Assembly (NCBI GenBank): GCA_900554545.1
Contig: USHW01000001.1
Location: 1 to 64,000 of the forward strand
Origin: an uncultured Prevotella sp.
Lineage (GTDB): Bacteria > Bacteroidota > Bacteroidia > Bacteroidales > Bacteroidaceae
Direction of reading: 5' to 3'
Length of the DNA stretch: 64,000 nt
The notes beneath the pieces are model-generated. The model searched no databases. It had not been told where the DNA came from and saw only the letters and a list, made by a program, of their open reading frames with translations. Made by a program: the position numbers and the translations under genes. Shown here in pieces: positions 44,149 to 53,425 of the stretch (positions are counted from its first letter, which is position 1; every line of letters begins with the position of its first letter).

Positions 44149-45108
44149 ATGGAAATAATAAAGTTCATAAAGGAATGGACGCTGCCGTGTGCGATGGTGT
44201 TCGGCACGTGCGTCTACCTGCTGTTCACCGAGATTCCCATGCTTGTGCCGTATGGAGAGGTGGCCGGGCCGTGGTTCATCGAAATCCTGCCGGTGCTTAT
44301 CTTCATGACGCTGTATGTCACGTTCTGCAAAATCCGGCTGCACGACCTGCGCCTCCGCACGTGGCATGTATGGATGCAGGTTATACGCATGGCTATGGCT
44401 GCCGTGCTGGTGGCGGCCGTCAAGCTGACCGACGAGCCTACGTTGCGCCTCGCCTTCGAAGGGGCTTTCGCCTGTGTGATATGTCCCACGGCGTCGGCTG
44501 CAGCCGTAGTGACCGAGAAACTGGGCGGTAGCATCGCCTCTATGACCGTCTACACGCTGATAGACAATGCCATGACGGCTCTGCTTGTGCCGCTGCTTTT
44601 CCCCGTGCTTGAGAAACATGCCGACATGACTTTCATGTCGTCGTTCGCCACGATACTGCAACGCACCGCCGTCGTGCTCGTGCTTCCTTTTGTCTGTGCA
44701 ATGGCTACGCGCCGCTGGCTGCCGCGTGCGGCCAAGGCTGTCAAGGACTGCCGCAACCTCGGCTTTTACTTCTGGGCGGTCAACCTGTCGATTGTCATGG
44801 GCATGACGCTGCACAACATCTTCACAGCCGGCATTTCGTGGATGTCGATGGCGGCTCTCGTCATTGTGCCGCTCGTGGTTACGCTCGTCCTGTTCGGCAC
44901 GGGAAAGGCCGTCGGCAGGCGTTATAACGACAGTGTGGACGGCGGCCAGGCGCTCGGCCAAAAGAACACCGGAGTGGGCATCTGGCTCACAATGGTCTAT
45001 CTCAATCCCGTCGTCGCCATCGCTCCCTGCGCCTACGTGGTGTGGCAGAACGTGCTGAACTCGTGGCAGCTGTGGTGCATGGAGAAGTACGGCAAGCTGA
45101 AATGGTGA
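44149..45108 (+). CDS. Bile acid:sodium symporter-like (BASS superfamily) transporter
   Basis: This 319-residue protein has nine to ten hydrophobic segments. CPTASAAAVVTEKLGG (about 112-127) and the later GQALGQKNTGVGIWLTMVYLNP (around 265-286) match the two discontinuous-helix motifs of the sodium-coupled BASS fold. IAPCAYVVWQNVLNSW closes the protein as in relatives. Substrates in the superfamily include bile acids, pyruvate and pantothenate; none can be assigned here. It is transcribed from its own promoter just after array H. Confidence 0.78.
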   Translation: MEIIKFIKEWTLPCAMVFGTCVYLLFTEIPMLVPYGEVAGPWFIEILPVLIFMTLYVTFCKIRLHDLRLRTWHVWMQVIRMAMAAVLVAAVKLTDEPTLRLAFEGAFACVICPTASAAAVVTEKLGGSIASMTVYTLIDNAMTALLVPLLFPVLEKHADMTFMSSFATILQRTAVVLVLPFVCAMATRRWLPRAAKAVKDCRNLGFYFWAVNLSIVMGMTLHNIFTAGISWMSMAALVIVPLVVTLVLFGTGKAVGRRYNDSVDGGQALGQKNTGVGIWLTMVYLNPVVAIAPCAYVVWQNVLNSWQLWCMEKYGKLKW

Positions 45109-45153
45109 CATCGGAAGCCTGCAAACGGCTTTGTCTTACTGATAAAACACATT

Positions 45154-45645
45154 ATGGGAAGTATGAAAACGAAATATGCTTTGATGGCAGCCGCCTTAGC
45201 ATTGGCTGTCTCCGCGCCTGCGGAAACGCCTGTAACGCCGTTAGGCGGTGTTGAAACCGGGGCGGTTGCAGTCGCACAAGGGCAGCGGCACAAGCACCAC
45301 GGAAAGACTAAAAGGCACAGGAGGGAAAAGTACATTGTAACCGATTTCGACGTGTTCTATGGCGGCCGTAAGGTTGAGGGCGCAAGTGCGATGTCGTTCA
45401 AGGTGCTCGGCCGTGGTTACGCCAAGGACGATTTCGAGGTGTATTACAAGGGAAAGAAGATTGAAGACGCCAGCGCTATGTCGTTCAAAGTTCTTGACGG
45501 AGGTTACGCCAAGGACGATTTCGGCGCGTATTACAAGGGCAAGAAGATTGCCGGAGCAAGCGCAATGACCTTCAAAGTGCTTGAAGACGGCTATGCAAAG
45601 GACGACTTCGACACTTATTATAAGGGCAGGAAGATATCCAATTAG
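45154..45645 (+). CDS. Exported protein with 29-residue DKNYY-like repeats
   Basis: This 163-residue protein has a signal peptide (MGSMKTKYALMAAALALAVSAPA) and then a His/Lys/Arg-rich linker (QRHKHHGKTKRHRREK). Three full repeats of 29 residues and one partial repeat follow: Y-x-x-x-DF-x-x-YY-x-GKKI-x-x-ASAMSFKVL-x-x-G. The copies are nearly identical (YAKDDFEVYYKGKKIEDAS and relatives), which points to recent duplication and a repeat-solenoid fold of the DKNYY type. ATG 45163 (MKTKYAL) is an alternative start. Cell envelope location, function unknown. Confidence 0.8.
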   Translation: MGSMKTKYALMAAALALAVSAPAETPVTPLGGVETGAVAVAQGQRHKHHGKTKRHRREKYIVTDFDVFYGGRKVEGASAMSFKVLGRGYAKDDFEVYYKGKKIEDASAMSFKVLDGGYAKDDFGAYYKGKKIAGASAMTFKVLEDGYAKDDFDTYYKGRKISN

Positions 45646-45649
45646 AATT

Positions 45650-45935
45650 TATAGAAGGTAAAGAAGTTATCGCTCCCTGCGGTCGCTGAGAAGTTAGAGC
45701 CATTACCTTTGTTAGTTGACAAGGGACGAGATACAAGCAGACAAGGATTATTGCCTTGGCTTCTATAATCCCTTAATAGCAAGAGTAATGGCTTTAACTT
45801 CTCAGCGACCGCAGGGAAGCCCCTCCCTAACCCTCCCGAGGGAGGGAATACAGATATAGACTAATAACAAAGGTGATGGCTTTAACTTCTCAGCGACCGC
45901 AGGGAGCGATAACTTCTCTAACTTCTTTAACTTCT
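45650..45935. repeat. Composite intergenic repeat block
   Basis: GTAAAGAAGTTATCGCTCCCTGCGGTCGCTGAGAAG-type words occur three times, twice inverted (near 45655, 45788 and 45883). A solo CCCTCCCGAGGGAGGG copy is at about 45826-45852. Confidence 0.65.
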
Positions 45936-45946
45936 ATATAAAAATC

Positions 45947-45982
45947 AGGAGCCGCTATCACGACTGACGGCGGCTCCTTTCT
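45947..45982. terminator. Hairpin terminator between convergent units
   Basis: AGGAGCCGC and GCGGCTCCT form a 9-bp stem around a 14-nt loop, followed by TTTC. It may serve the repeat protein gene. The rest to 46085 shows nothing else. Confidence 0.6.
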
Positions 45983-46085
45983 TCACGTTAGTATGTTATG
46001 AAAATTTGAGAGAATTGAAGCTTCACAGCTTCGTCGTTTTTGTTTTATTAAACACTGTTTTATAGAGAAAGCATAGAAAATTATC

Positions 46086-46553
46086 TTACTTCAGTATGTT
46101 GGCAGTTGCCGGGGCTTGCTTCATTGAGTCCACTTTGGCCGAGTCGCCCATTGCAACTGACGGGCCTTCATGTGCCTGCTGGTATGCCGGGACGTTTGCC
46201 GTGGGCTTCACATCGCCCGTGAAAGCCACCTGTGCCGCGTTGCCGAGTGTCAGGAATATTGCCACCATTGCTGCTGCCTTGAACAGCGGTATAAGCCTTT
46301 GGCGGAAGTTTATCGTGCGTGCGCGGAGCATTCCCGGCTCTTTGATGATGGACTCCATGCGTGCGTCGAAGTCGTCGCCGAGCGTGTCGGCGGTTTTCTG
46401 TGCCTCGCCGTAGCAGAACAAGTCTTTGTATCGTGCAAGGCTTGCCGGCACTTCTTTCTGGCTGAAGAACGTGCGCAGTATCTGCTCTTCTTCGAGCGTT
46501 GTGTCGCAGTTCCAATAGCGTTCGAGCAACTGTTCTATATACTTATAGTCCAT
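46086..46553 (-). CDS. Membrane partner of the ECF sigma factor (putative anti-sigma)
   Basis: This 155-residue protein has a soluble N-terminal helical part (MDYKYIEQLLERYWNCDTTLEEEQIL...) and one membrane segment near 89-106 (LFKAAAMVAIFLTLGNAA), then a short tail rich in Pro, Ala and Gln. Its start lies 11 bp inside the sigma factor gene, so the two are translated together. Position and single-span topology suggest that it holds the sigma factor at the membrane, but it lacks a recognisable zinc-type anti-sigma motif. Proteins of this layout follow sigma genes in many Prevotella genomes. Confidence 0.7.
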   Translation of the reverse strand: MDYKYIEQLLERYWNCDTTLEEEQILRTFFSQKEVPASLARYKDLFCYGEAQKTADTLGDDFDARMESIIKEPGMLRARTINFRQRLIPLFKAAAMVAIFLTLGNAAQVAFTGDVKPTANVPAYQQAHEGPSVAMGDSAKVDSMKQAPATANILK

Positions 46554-47055
46554 ATTCTTCGATTTTGTTGTACTTTTGCTTCACCGTCTGGCGTGCCCTG
46601 AAGATGTTTACCTTAACCTGTTCCTCGGTGATGCCGAGCACTTGGGCTATCTCCTTGTAGCTTTTTCCTTCGAAGTCGCGCAGCTGCATGCAGCTCCTTT
46701 GTTTCTCGGGAAGCGAGTTGACGATGAGTTTTACTTGTTCGACCCTGTCCCTTTGCGCCATCCTTTCGTAAGGATTGTCCATCGGGTCGGCCGCTTGCGC
46801 TTCATCTTCGCCGAGCGGCTGGTTGTCTCCGCCTGCCTTTTTCACCCTATCCAGTGACAGGTTGCGGCAGATTGTGAGGCTGAAAGCTTCGATGGATTCG
46901 ATGTCTTGCAAGTCGTCGCGCCTGTTCCAAACTTTCAGCAACGTGTCCTGTACTATGTCTTCGGCCTCCTCGCGGTTAAGTGTAATCCTTAGGGCAAGGC
47001 GGTAGAGCACGTTTTTTAGCGGCAACACGTCGTTGCGAAAACTGATATTTTCCAT
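46543..47055 (-). CDS. RNA polymerase sigma factor, ECF type
   Basis: This 170-residue sigma-70-family factor has region 2 at about 12-75 (LYRLALRITLNREEAEDIVQDTLLKVWNRR, with the core-binding EEAEDIVQDTLLKVW motif). A short acidic linker (GEDEAQAADPMDNPYE) follows, and region 4 is at 100-160 (LPEKQRSCMQLRDFEGKSYKEIAQVLGITEEQVKVNIFRARQTVK), with the DNA-reading helix-turn-helix. Region 3 is absent, defining an ECF factor. Downstream overlap with a membrane protein gene suggests control by that protein. TAACTTTC upstream is only a weak -7 box. Confidence 0.92.
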   Translation of the reverse strand: MENISFRNDVLPLKNVLYRLALRITLNREEAEDIVQDTLLKVWNRRDDLQDIESIEAFSLTICRNLSLDRVKKAGGDNQPLGEDEAQAADPMDNPYERMAQRDRVEQVKLIVNSLPEKQRSCMQLRDFEGKSYKEIAQVLGITEEQVKVNIFRARQTVKQKYNKIEEYGL

Positions 47056-47222
47056 CTGCTCTCTAATTGAATGACGATTAACTGTGGCGAAAGTTACAGA
47101 AAACTTGCGGTTATTTTTATATTTAACTGTTTTAAAGAGACTGTGAGCTGTGGAAGGAATAGGAGTGATTGGGCTGACAGGACGTATGCGGCTGGTAAGT
47201 GGCTGATAGTCAGGCGTGTTGC

Positions 47223-47303
47223 AAAAGACCGTCTTTTAGGCTGCAAAAGGTGGCAAATCGCAAGCCAAAAGGTGGCCTTTTGGAAGACAAAAAGCCATCA
47301 ATT
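47223..47303. repeat. 22-bp-period array I (four cores)
   Basis: Cores AAAAGACCGTCTTTT, AAAAGGTGGCAAATC, AAAAGGTGGCCTTTT and AAAAAGCCATCAATT start at 47223, 47245, 47267 and 47289. Confidence 0.85.
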
Positions 47304-47351
47304 GAAAAACCGCTCCAGTCAAACCTGACACCCAACTTGCCCAAACCTGAT

Positions 47352-47512
47352 ACCCACCCCAACCCTCCCGAAGGGAGGGAGCTTGATATGCTGTTGCTAA
47401 ATGGTGGCCTATTGGCAAGGCAAACGGCTTTAACTTCTTAGCGAGCGTAAGCGAGCGATAACTTCTTTAACTCCTTTAACTTCTGAAATCAACTTCTTTA
47501 ACTCCTTTATTC
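47352..47512. repeat. Solo ACCCACCCCA copy plus AGCGAGCG/AACTTC tract
   Basis: ACCCACCCCAACCCTCCCG...GCTTGATATGC spans 47352-47391. Words of the AACTTCTTAGCGAGCG family follow up to the argB stop. No gene between 47056 and 47510. Confidence 0.65.
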
Positions 47513-48284
47513 ATGGTACCACCATCGTGCCGTGCCTGCCGTCGATGGCCGTTGCGAGCGTGATGTTGACGCGGCTTACGCCTGCGTCTATCGCGCTGAA
47601 GGCGTTTCCCAGCTTGGGCAACATGCCGCCCGTCACGGTGCCGTCGGCCTTGAGCCGTCTGAAGTCTTGGCGCGTTATGACGGGTATCAGGGTGCTGTCG
47701 TCGTCGGGTTCTGCCATCACGCCCGGCTTCTCGAAGCAGTACATCAGCGTCACGTCGTACCGTTCAGCCAGCGCCTTTGCCGTTTCGGCGGCTATGGTGT
47801 CGGCATTGGTGTTTAGCATCTGTCCGTGTCCGTCGTGCGTGAGAGGCGCCATCACGGGCGTAAATCCGCCCTCAATCAGGCTTGCAAGGCGGTTGCCGTC
47901 AACGCGGTCAACGTCGCCCACGAAGCCGTAGTCAACGTCCTTTACCGGCCGTTTGTGCGAGAGTATCACGCCGCCGTCGGCTCCCGTCAGTCCGATTGAG
48001 TTTATGCCGCGTGCCTGCAAGCGCGCTACGATGTCCTTGTTGACCAATCCGCCGTAAACCATCGTAACGACTTCAAGCATCGCTCCGTCGGTTACGCGCC
48101 GTCCGTCCACCATCCGGCTTTCCACGCCGAGGCGCGAGGCTATGGCCGTTGCACGCCGTCCGCCGCCGTGAACGAGCACCTTTCGCCCGTCGATGGCCGC
48201 GAAGGCGGATAGCAGGCTGTCAAGCCGTGCACTGTCTTCAACCACCGCGCCGCCCACTTTGACTATGGTAAGGGGAAGTTTCAT
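47511..48284 (-). CDS. argB: Acetylglutamate kinase
   Basis: This 257-residue amino-acid kinase phosphorylates N-acetylglutamate in arginine synthesis. It starts MKLPLTIVKVGGAVVED with the phosphate-binding Lys and GG, and continues VLVHGGGRRATAIASRLG (about 36-53), LTGADGGVI and the nucleotide-side NTNADTIAAETAKAL, closing with GTVTGGMLPKLGNAFSAIDAGV. Bacteroidetes often use N-succinylglutamate at this step; the sequence alone does not decide it here. ATG 48284 is chosen because the in-frame extension upstream is translated repeat DNA. It lies downstream of speA on the same strand. Confidence 0.92.
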   Translation of the reverse strand: MKLPLTIVKVGGAVVEDSARLDSLLSAFAAIDGRKVLVHGGGRRATAIASRLGVESRMVDGRRVTDGAMLEVVTMVYGGLVNKDIVARLQARGINSIGLTGADGGVILSHKRPVKDVDYGFVGDVDRVDGNRLASLIEGGFTPVMAPLTHDGHGQMLNTNADTIAAETAKALAERYDVTLMYCFEKPGVMAEPDDDSTLIPVITRQDFRRLKADGTVTGGMLPKLGNAFSAIDAGVSRVNITLATAIDGRHGTMVVP

Positions 48285-48302
48285 GTTGTCATATATTTTA
48301 TA

Positions 48303-48432
48303 ACCCACCACAACCCTCCCGAAGGGAGGGAGCTTAGTATGCTTCACAAGCAATACCAAACATCCTTATTGTTGATAATACTCCCAATTAAAGCATACTA
48401 AACTCCCTCCCTTTGGGAGGGTTGGGGTGGGT
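48303..48432. repeat. Terminal-inverted-repeat element 5 (130 bp)
   Basis: The 40-bp arms 48303-48342 and 48393-48432 differ at three positions (ACCCACCACAACC...AGCTTAGTATGC and complement), around a 50-bp AT-rich centre. It lies between speA and argB, ending three bases from the speA stop codon. Confidence 0.8.
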
Positions 48433-48435
48433 ACT

Positions 48436-50328
48436 TTATTCCAAATAAGTATATCCGTAAAGCCCGGAGCGGTAGTTGGAAAGGAACTCCTTGCCGTCTT
48501 CAAGCGATATCTTGCCTTCCTTCACGCTCTTTGCCACCCACACTTCGAGCTGGCGCACGAGCTTCTTCGGGTTGTACTGTACGTACTCCAAAACCTCTTC
48601 CACCGTTTCGCCGTCGAATATCTGGTCGATGTGATACTTGCCGTCCTTCACCGTTATGTGCGCCGCGTTGGTGTCGCCGAAGAGGTTGTGCATGTCGCCG
48701 AGTATCTCCTGGTAGGCTCCCACAAGGAACACGCCGAGGTAGTAAGGCTCGTTCTTGCGCAGCGTATGCACCGGAAGGATGTTTGATATGGTGCGGTTGG
48801 TCACGAAGTTGGCTATCTTTCCGTCGCTGTCGCACGTGATGTCCTGCAGTGTCGCGCTGCGTGTGGGGCGCTCGTTGAGCCTCTGCAAGGGCACAATCGG
48901 GAATATCTGGTCAATCGACCAGGCGTCGGGAAGCGACTGGAAAAGCGAGAAGTTGCAGAAGTATTTGTCGGCCAACAGCTTGTCGAGACCCTTCAGTTCT
49001 TCCGGGATATGCTTCAAGCGCTTCGCTATCGAGTTGATTTCGCGGCACACGCTCCAGTACATCCGCTCTATCTCGGCGCGTGTCTTGAGGTCAACCATGC
49101 CGTGTTCGAACAGGTCGAGGGCGTCTTCGCGTATCTGCTCGGCGTCGTGCCAGTCCTCCAGCATGGTGCGCGGATTAAGGTTGTCCCAGATGTCGTAAAG
49201 GTCTTTCACAAGCTTGTGAGAGCTTTCCGTAGGCTCATATTCCTCGTCCATCTCGGGCAGTGACGCCGTTTCGAGCACGTCGATTACGAGCACCGAGTGG
49301 TGGGCGGATAGCGAGCGGCCGCTCTCTGTTATGAGGTTGGGATGCGGAACGCCGTAGTGGTCGGCCGCTTCCACGAATGTGTAGATGCAGTCGTTGACGT
49401 ATTCCTGGATTGAATAGTTAACCGAACTCTCGCTGTTGGGCGAGCGCGTGCCGTCGTAATCTACGCCGAGTCCTCCTCCGCAGTCAACGAAGTCGACGTT
49501 GTAGCCCATCTTGTGAAGCTGCACATAGAACTGCGACGCTTCCTTCAGGGCCGTCTGTATGCGGCGTATCTTGGTTATCTGGCTGCCTATGTGGAAGTGT
49601 ATCAGGCGCAGGCAGTCCTTCATGTCCTTCTTTTCAAGTATTTCAAGTGCCGACAGCAACTCGGAGCTTGTCAGTCCGAACTTGCTTGCGTCGCCGCCGC
49701 TTTCTTCCCATTTGCCGCTGCCCGACGATGCCAGCTTTATCCTTACGCCGAGGTTTGGCTTTACGTTGAACTTCTTGGCGGCGCGGCTTATTATGTCGAG
49801 TTCGTTGAGTTTCTCTACCACAATGAAGATTCTCTTGCCCATTTTCTGCGCGAGTAGGGCCAGTTCTATGTAGCTCTGGTCCTTGTAGCCGTTGCATATT
49901 ATGAGCGAGTCGCTTTGGCACTGCACGGCAAGCACGGCGTACAGTTCGGGTTTCGAGCCTGCTTCGAGTCCGAGGTTGAACTTCCGTCCGTGGCCTATTA
50001 TTTCCTCGACGACGGGCTGCATCTGGTTTACCTTGATGGGATAGATTATGAAGTTCTCCCCCTTGAAGCCGTATTCCTCTGACGCTTTCTTGAAACAGCT
50101 CCATGTCTTTTCAATCCTGTTGTCGAGAATGTCGGGAAAACGCAGCAGCACCGGCGGCGTGACGTCGCGCAGGGCGAGTTCGTCCATTACGTCATGCAGG
50201 TCAATCTGCGTGTCGTCCTTGCACGGAGTGACATACATGTCGCCGTTTTCGTTGATGCCGAAATAGGATGTTCCCCATCCGCTGATGTTGTAAAGCTCGT
50301 TAGAGTCTTCGATAGTCCATTTCTTCAT
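48436..50328 (-). CDS. speA: Biosynthetic arginine decarboxylase
   Basis: This 630-residue PLP enzyme of the alanine-racemase fold converts arginine to agmatine for polyamine synthesis. The cofactor lysine is K99 in IIYPIKVNQMQPVVEEI. GLEAGSKPEL, RLIHFHIGSQI, VDCGGGLGVDYDG and LITESGRSLSAHHSVLV are the usual phosphate and substrate motifs. The C-terminal half contains SLFQSLPDAWSIDQIFPI and LGAYQE-like VGAYQEILGDMHNLFGDTNA, typical of SpeA. Full length for the family. It sits in the conserved order topA-aroK-speA-argB. Confidence 0.96.
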   Translation of the reverse strand: MKKWTIEDSNELYNISGWGTSYFGINENGDMYVTPCKDDTQIDLHDVMDELALRDVTPPVLLRFPDILDNRIEKTWSCFKKASEEYGFKGENFIIYPIKVNQMQPVVEEIIGHGRKFNLGLEAGSKPELYAVLAVQCQSDSLIICNGYKDQSYIELALLAQKMGKRIFIVVEKLNELDIISRAAKKFNVKPNLGVRIKLASSGSGKWEESGGDASKFGLTSSELLSALEILEKKDMKDCLRLIHFHIGSQITKIRRIQTALKEASQFYVQLHKMGYNVDFVDCGGGLGVDYDGTRSPNSESSVNYSIQEYVNDCIYTFVEAADHYGVPHPNLITESGRSLSAHHSVLVIDVLETASLPEMDEEYEPTESSHKLVKDLYDIWDNLNPRTMLEDWHDAEQIREDALDLFEHGMVDLKTRAEIERMYWSVCREINSIAKRLKHIPEELKGLDKLLADKYFCNFSLFQSLPDAWSIDQIFPIVPLQRLNERPTRSATLQDITCDSDGKIANFVTNRTISNILPVHTLRKNEPYYLGVFLVGAYQEILGDMHNLFGDTNAAHITVKDGKYHIDQIFDGETVEEVLEYVQYNPKKLVRQLEVWVAKSVKEGKISLEDGKEFLSNYRSGLYGYTYLE

Positions 50329-50435
50329 TTAGGCGTGGTAGTTTTATTGTTGTTTGCATTATTGGGAATTGGGCTTGCCGCCACGTAAGTAATTGAGTGC
50401 CAGGTGGTTTGCCTGTGGCATGCCTGCGGCCTTGC

Positions 50436-50516
50436 AAAAGGCCGTCTCTTGGCCTGCAAAAGGCCGCCTTTCAGCGGCTGAAAGACCGTCTTTCATCGTG
50501 CCGTTTGCCGCCTTTT
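50436..50516. repeat. 22-bp-period array J (four cores)
   Basis: Cores AAAAGGCCGTCTCTT, AAAAGGCCGCCTTTC, GAAAGACCGTCTTTC and CGTTTGCCGCCTTTT start at 50436, 50458, 50480 and 50502. Confidence 0.87.
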
Positions 50517-50584
50517 GCACGGTGGGTGTCTGCTGCCTGCCGTGCAGTCTGCCGTTACGGCTTCTCCGTGCAGTGTCTTCCGTG

Positions 50585-51112
50585 TTATATGCCAAGCATT
50601 TCGCGCAGCCTTTCCACCGACACTTTTATTTTCTCGTAGTTGTCAAGCAGGTCGACGTTGAGCACGTGTTTCGCCTTCGTGTAGTAGTCCTCGCGGCGCG
50701 CGAGCTGTTCCGTCACGAAGGCGAGCAGCTCGTCCTTGTCCTTGCCTTCAAGCAGGGGGCGGCGCGTCTTGCCCATTTTCAGGTGGGCGCAGAGCACCTC
50801 CGGCGATGCTTTAAGGTAAACGGTGTCGCCCTGGGAGTTCATGTATTCCATGTTGTCGAAGAAGCACGGAGTGCCTCCTCCGCAGCTCAGCACAACGTCT
50901 TCGAACTCCGCCGCCTCGTGCAGCAGCCTGCGTTCTATCTCCCTGAAGCCGTCTTCGCCACGTTCGGCGAAGAGCTGCGGCACCGTCTTGCGCATACGTC
51001 CCTCGATGTACCAGTCGAGGTCATAGAACTGCATTCCAAGCTCTTTGGCCAGCGCCTTGCCCACGGTGGTCTTGCCGGCGCCCATGTATCCTACGATGAT
51101 TATGCGTCTCAC
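50585..51112 (-). CDS. aroK: Shikimate kinase
   Basis: This 175-residue P-loop kinase adds the 3-phosphate to shikimate in the chorismate pathway. Walker A GYMGAGKTTVGKALAKELG is at 8-26, the shikimate-binding DLDWYIE at 32-38, FREIE at about 56-60 and the Walker B-like VLSCGGGTPCF near 74-84. The lid and LARREDYYTKAKHVLNVD follow. It starts three bases after the topA stop, so the two genes are in one operon. Confidence 0.95.
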   Translation of the reverse strand: MRRIIIVGYMGAGKTTVGKALAKELGMQFYDLDWYIEGRMRKTVPQLFAERGEDGFREIERRLLHEAAEFEDVVLSCGGGTPCFFDNMEYMNSQGDTVYLKASPEVLCAHLKMGKTRRPLLEGKDKDELLAFVTEQLARREDYYTKAKHVLNVDLLDNYEKIKVSVERLREMLGI

Positions 51113-51115
51113 CGC

Positions 51116-53425
51116 TTATTTCTTCTTGGAGTTGTTGATTACGTCCATGCACTCTTCAAGGGTAAGCTCTGCCGCGCGGTCGTGCATTGCCTTGGGCAGC
51201 CGGTAGTTCTTGCCGTCATACGAGAGGTAGGGGCCGTAGCGTCCGTTCATCACTTCGAGCTTAGGCTCGTCGTCGAATGCCTTTATGTGGCGCTGCGTTT
51301 CCTGCTGCCGTTTCTTCAGTATGAGCGCGATGGCCGCGTCGAGCGTGAGCGTCATGGGGTTCTCCTCTTTCGGTATGGATACGTATTTGCGGTCGTGCAT
51401 CACGTATGGGCCGAAGCGTCCGGCGCCGATTACCACCGGGCTGCCCTCAAACTCGCCTACTGTGCGCGGCAGGCGGAACAGCTCAAGCGCCTCTTCGAGC
51501 GTTATGGTCTCAAGGCTCTTGTCGGCGGGCATCTGGGCGAAGCGCGGCTTTTCCTTGTCTTCCGCCTTCCCGATTTGCACCACAGGGCCGAACCTTCCAA
51601 TCTTGACGAACACCGGCTTGCCCGTGGCAGGGTCTTTGCCGAGTTCGCGTTCGCCGGCCTTGTGCTCCTCGCGCGCGTTCATTGTCTTTTCCACCGTCGG
51701 CTCGAACTTGCCGTAAAAGCTTTCGAGCATGTCGGTCCATTGCGCCTTTCCTTCGGCGATGGTGTCGAACTGGTGCTCCACTTTGGCCGTGAAGTTATAG
51801 TCCATGATGGTCGGAAAATATTTCATCAGGAAGTCGTTTACCACCATTCCTATGTCGGTTGGCAGCAGTTTGCCTTTCTCGCTTCCTGCCATTTCGCTCT
51901 TTGTAAGGTTGGTAATGCCGTTGCTGTTGAGCACGTCAACCGTGTAGTGGCGTTCCTCGCCTTTCTTGTCGCCCTTCTGCACGTATTCCCTTTGCTGGAT
52001 GGTGCTTATTGTCGGGGCGTAGGTTGACGGTCGGCCGATTCCTAATTCCTCAAGCTTGCGCACGAGGCTGGCCTCGGTATATCTTACAGGACCTTGGCTG
52101 AAGCGTTGCGTGGCTATGACTTCCTCGCTCTTGAGCGGCTCTCCCTCGGTCATGTGGGGCAGCGTGTGCGACGTGTCGTCCTGGTTGTCGCCCTCGTCGT
52201 CGGACGATTCGCGGTACACTTTCAGGAAGCCGTCAAACTTCACAACCTCGCCGTTGGCGATGAACTTTTCCGTTGCGCCGGTCATGTTTATCGTCACGGT
52301 GGTCTTCTCGAGCAGCGCGTCGGCCATCTGGCTGGCCGCCGTGCGCTTCCATATAAGGTCGTACAGGCGTTTCTCCTGCTGTGTGCCTTCTATTGCGGTG
52401 TCGGCCATATACGTGGGGCGTATTGCCTCGTGAGCCTCCTGCGCGCCCTTCGAGCGGGTCTGGAACTGTCGCGGATGGCTGTATTCCGCTCCCCAGTGCT
52501 TGGTTATCTCTTCCTTGCTGGAGTTGATGCAGAGCGACGACAGGTTGACGGAGTCGGTACGCATGTAGGTTATGCGTCCGTTTTCGTAAAGGTGCTGTGC
52601 CACCATCATGGTCTGCGATACTGTGAAACCGAGCTTCCTTGCGGCTTCCTGTTGCAGGGTGGAGGTGGTGAACGGGGGCGCGGGTGTGCGCTTCATGGGC
52701 TTCTTTACGATGGCCGCCACTGAAAATTCGGCCGTCTTGCACTTGTCCAAAAAGGCCAGAACCTCGTCGTGGGTGGTGAACCTTTTGTCAAGCTCGGCCT
52801 TCACTTCGGCGGTCTGTCCGTCGTCGGTGGGCACGGTGAACACGGCGTTCACGCGGTAGTAAGTCTCGCTCTTGAACGCCTGTATTTCCCTTTCTCGCTC
52901 TACGATTAGCCTCACGGCGACGCTCTGTACGCGGCCAGCCGAGAGTGCCGGCTTTACCTTGCGCCACAGCACGGGCGACAGTTTGAAGCCTACAAGGCGG
53001 TCGAGCACGCGGCGTGCCTGCTGCGCGTTGACAAGGTTCATGTCAAGATGGCGCGGGTGTTTTATGGCCTCCAGTATGGCCGGCTTTGTAATTTCGTGGA
53101 ACACAATGCGGTTGGTCTTCTCCTCGTCGAGGCCCAATACCTCGCACAAGTGCCACGATATGGCTTCTCCCTCGCGGTCTTCATCGCTTGCGAGCCACAC
53201 CTTTTCGGAGTTCCTCGCGTTGTTTTTCAGCTCGGTGACGAGCTTTTTCTTTTCTTCGGGTATTTCGTAGTCGGGCGTGAACGTGTCGGTGTCGATGCTC
53301 AGCTCTTTTTTCTTCAGGTCGCGTATGTGTCCGTAGCTTGACATCACCTTGAAGTCCTTGCCCAGAAATTTCTCTATCGTCTTGGCCTTGGCTGGGCTTT
53401 CGACTATTACCAAATTCTTCTGCAT
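51116..53425 (-). CDS. topA: DNA topoisomerase I
   Basis: This 769-residue type IA topoisomerase relaxes negative supercoils. The Toprim domain carries VESPAKAKTIEKFLG (Glu9) and the acidic DEDREGE at 81-87. The nucleophilic Tyr287 is in GRITYMRTDSVNLS. The C-terminal part holds Toprim-associated repeat modules (GRFGPVVQIG, GAGRFGPYVMHD and NGRYGPYLSYDG) instead of the Cys4 zinc fingers of E. coli TopA, as is normal in Bacteroidetes. It is the first gene of the topA-aroK pair; array K and other repeats lie upstream. Confidence 0.97.
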   Translation of the reverse strand: MQKNLVIVESPAKAKTIEKFLGKDFKVMSSYGHIRDLKKKELSIDTDTFTPDYEIPEEKKKLVTELKNNARNSEKVWLASDEDREGEAISWHLCEVLGLDEEKTNRIVFHEITKPAILEAIKHPRHLDMNLVNAQQARRVLDRLVGFKLSPVLWRKVKPALSAGRVQSVAVRLIVEREREIQAFKSETYYRVNAVFTVPTDDGQTAEVKAELDKRFTTHDEVLAFLDKCKTAEFSVAAIVKKPMKRTPAPPFTTSTLQQEAARKLGFTVSQTMMVAQHLYENGRITYMRTDSVNLSSLCINSSKEEITKHWGAEYSHPRQFQTRSKGAQEAHEAIRPTYMADTAIEGTQQEKRLYDLIWKRTAASQMADALLEKTTVTINMTGATEKFIANGEVVKFDGFLKVYRESSDDEGDNQDDTSHTLPHMTEGEPLKSEEVIATQRFSQGPVRYTEASLVRKLEELGIGRPSTYAPTISTIQQREYVQKGDKKGEERHYTVDVLNSNGITNLTKSEMAGSEKGKLLPTDIGMVVNDFLMKYFPTIMDYNFTAKVEHQFDTIAEGKAQWTDMLESFYGKFEPTVEKTMNAREEHKAGERELGKDPATGKPVFVKIGRFGPVVQIGKAEDKEKPRFAQMPADKSLETITLEEALELFRLPRTVGEFEGSPVVIGAGRFGPYVMHDRKYVSIPKEENPMTLTLDAAIALILKKRQQETQRHIKAFDDEPKLEVMNGRYGPYLSYDGKNYRLPKAMHDRAAELTLEECMDVINNSKKK

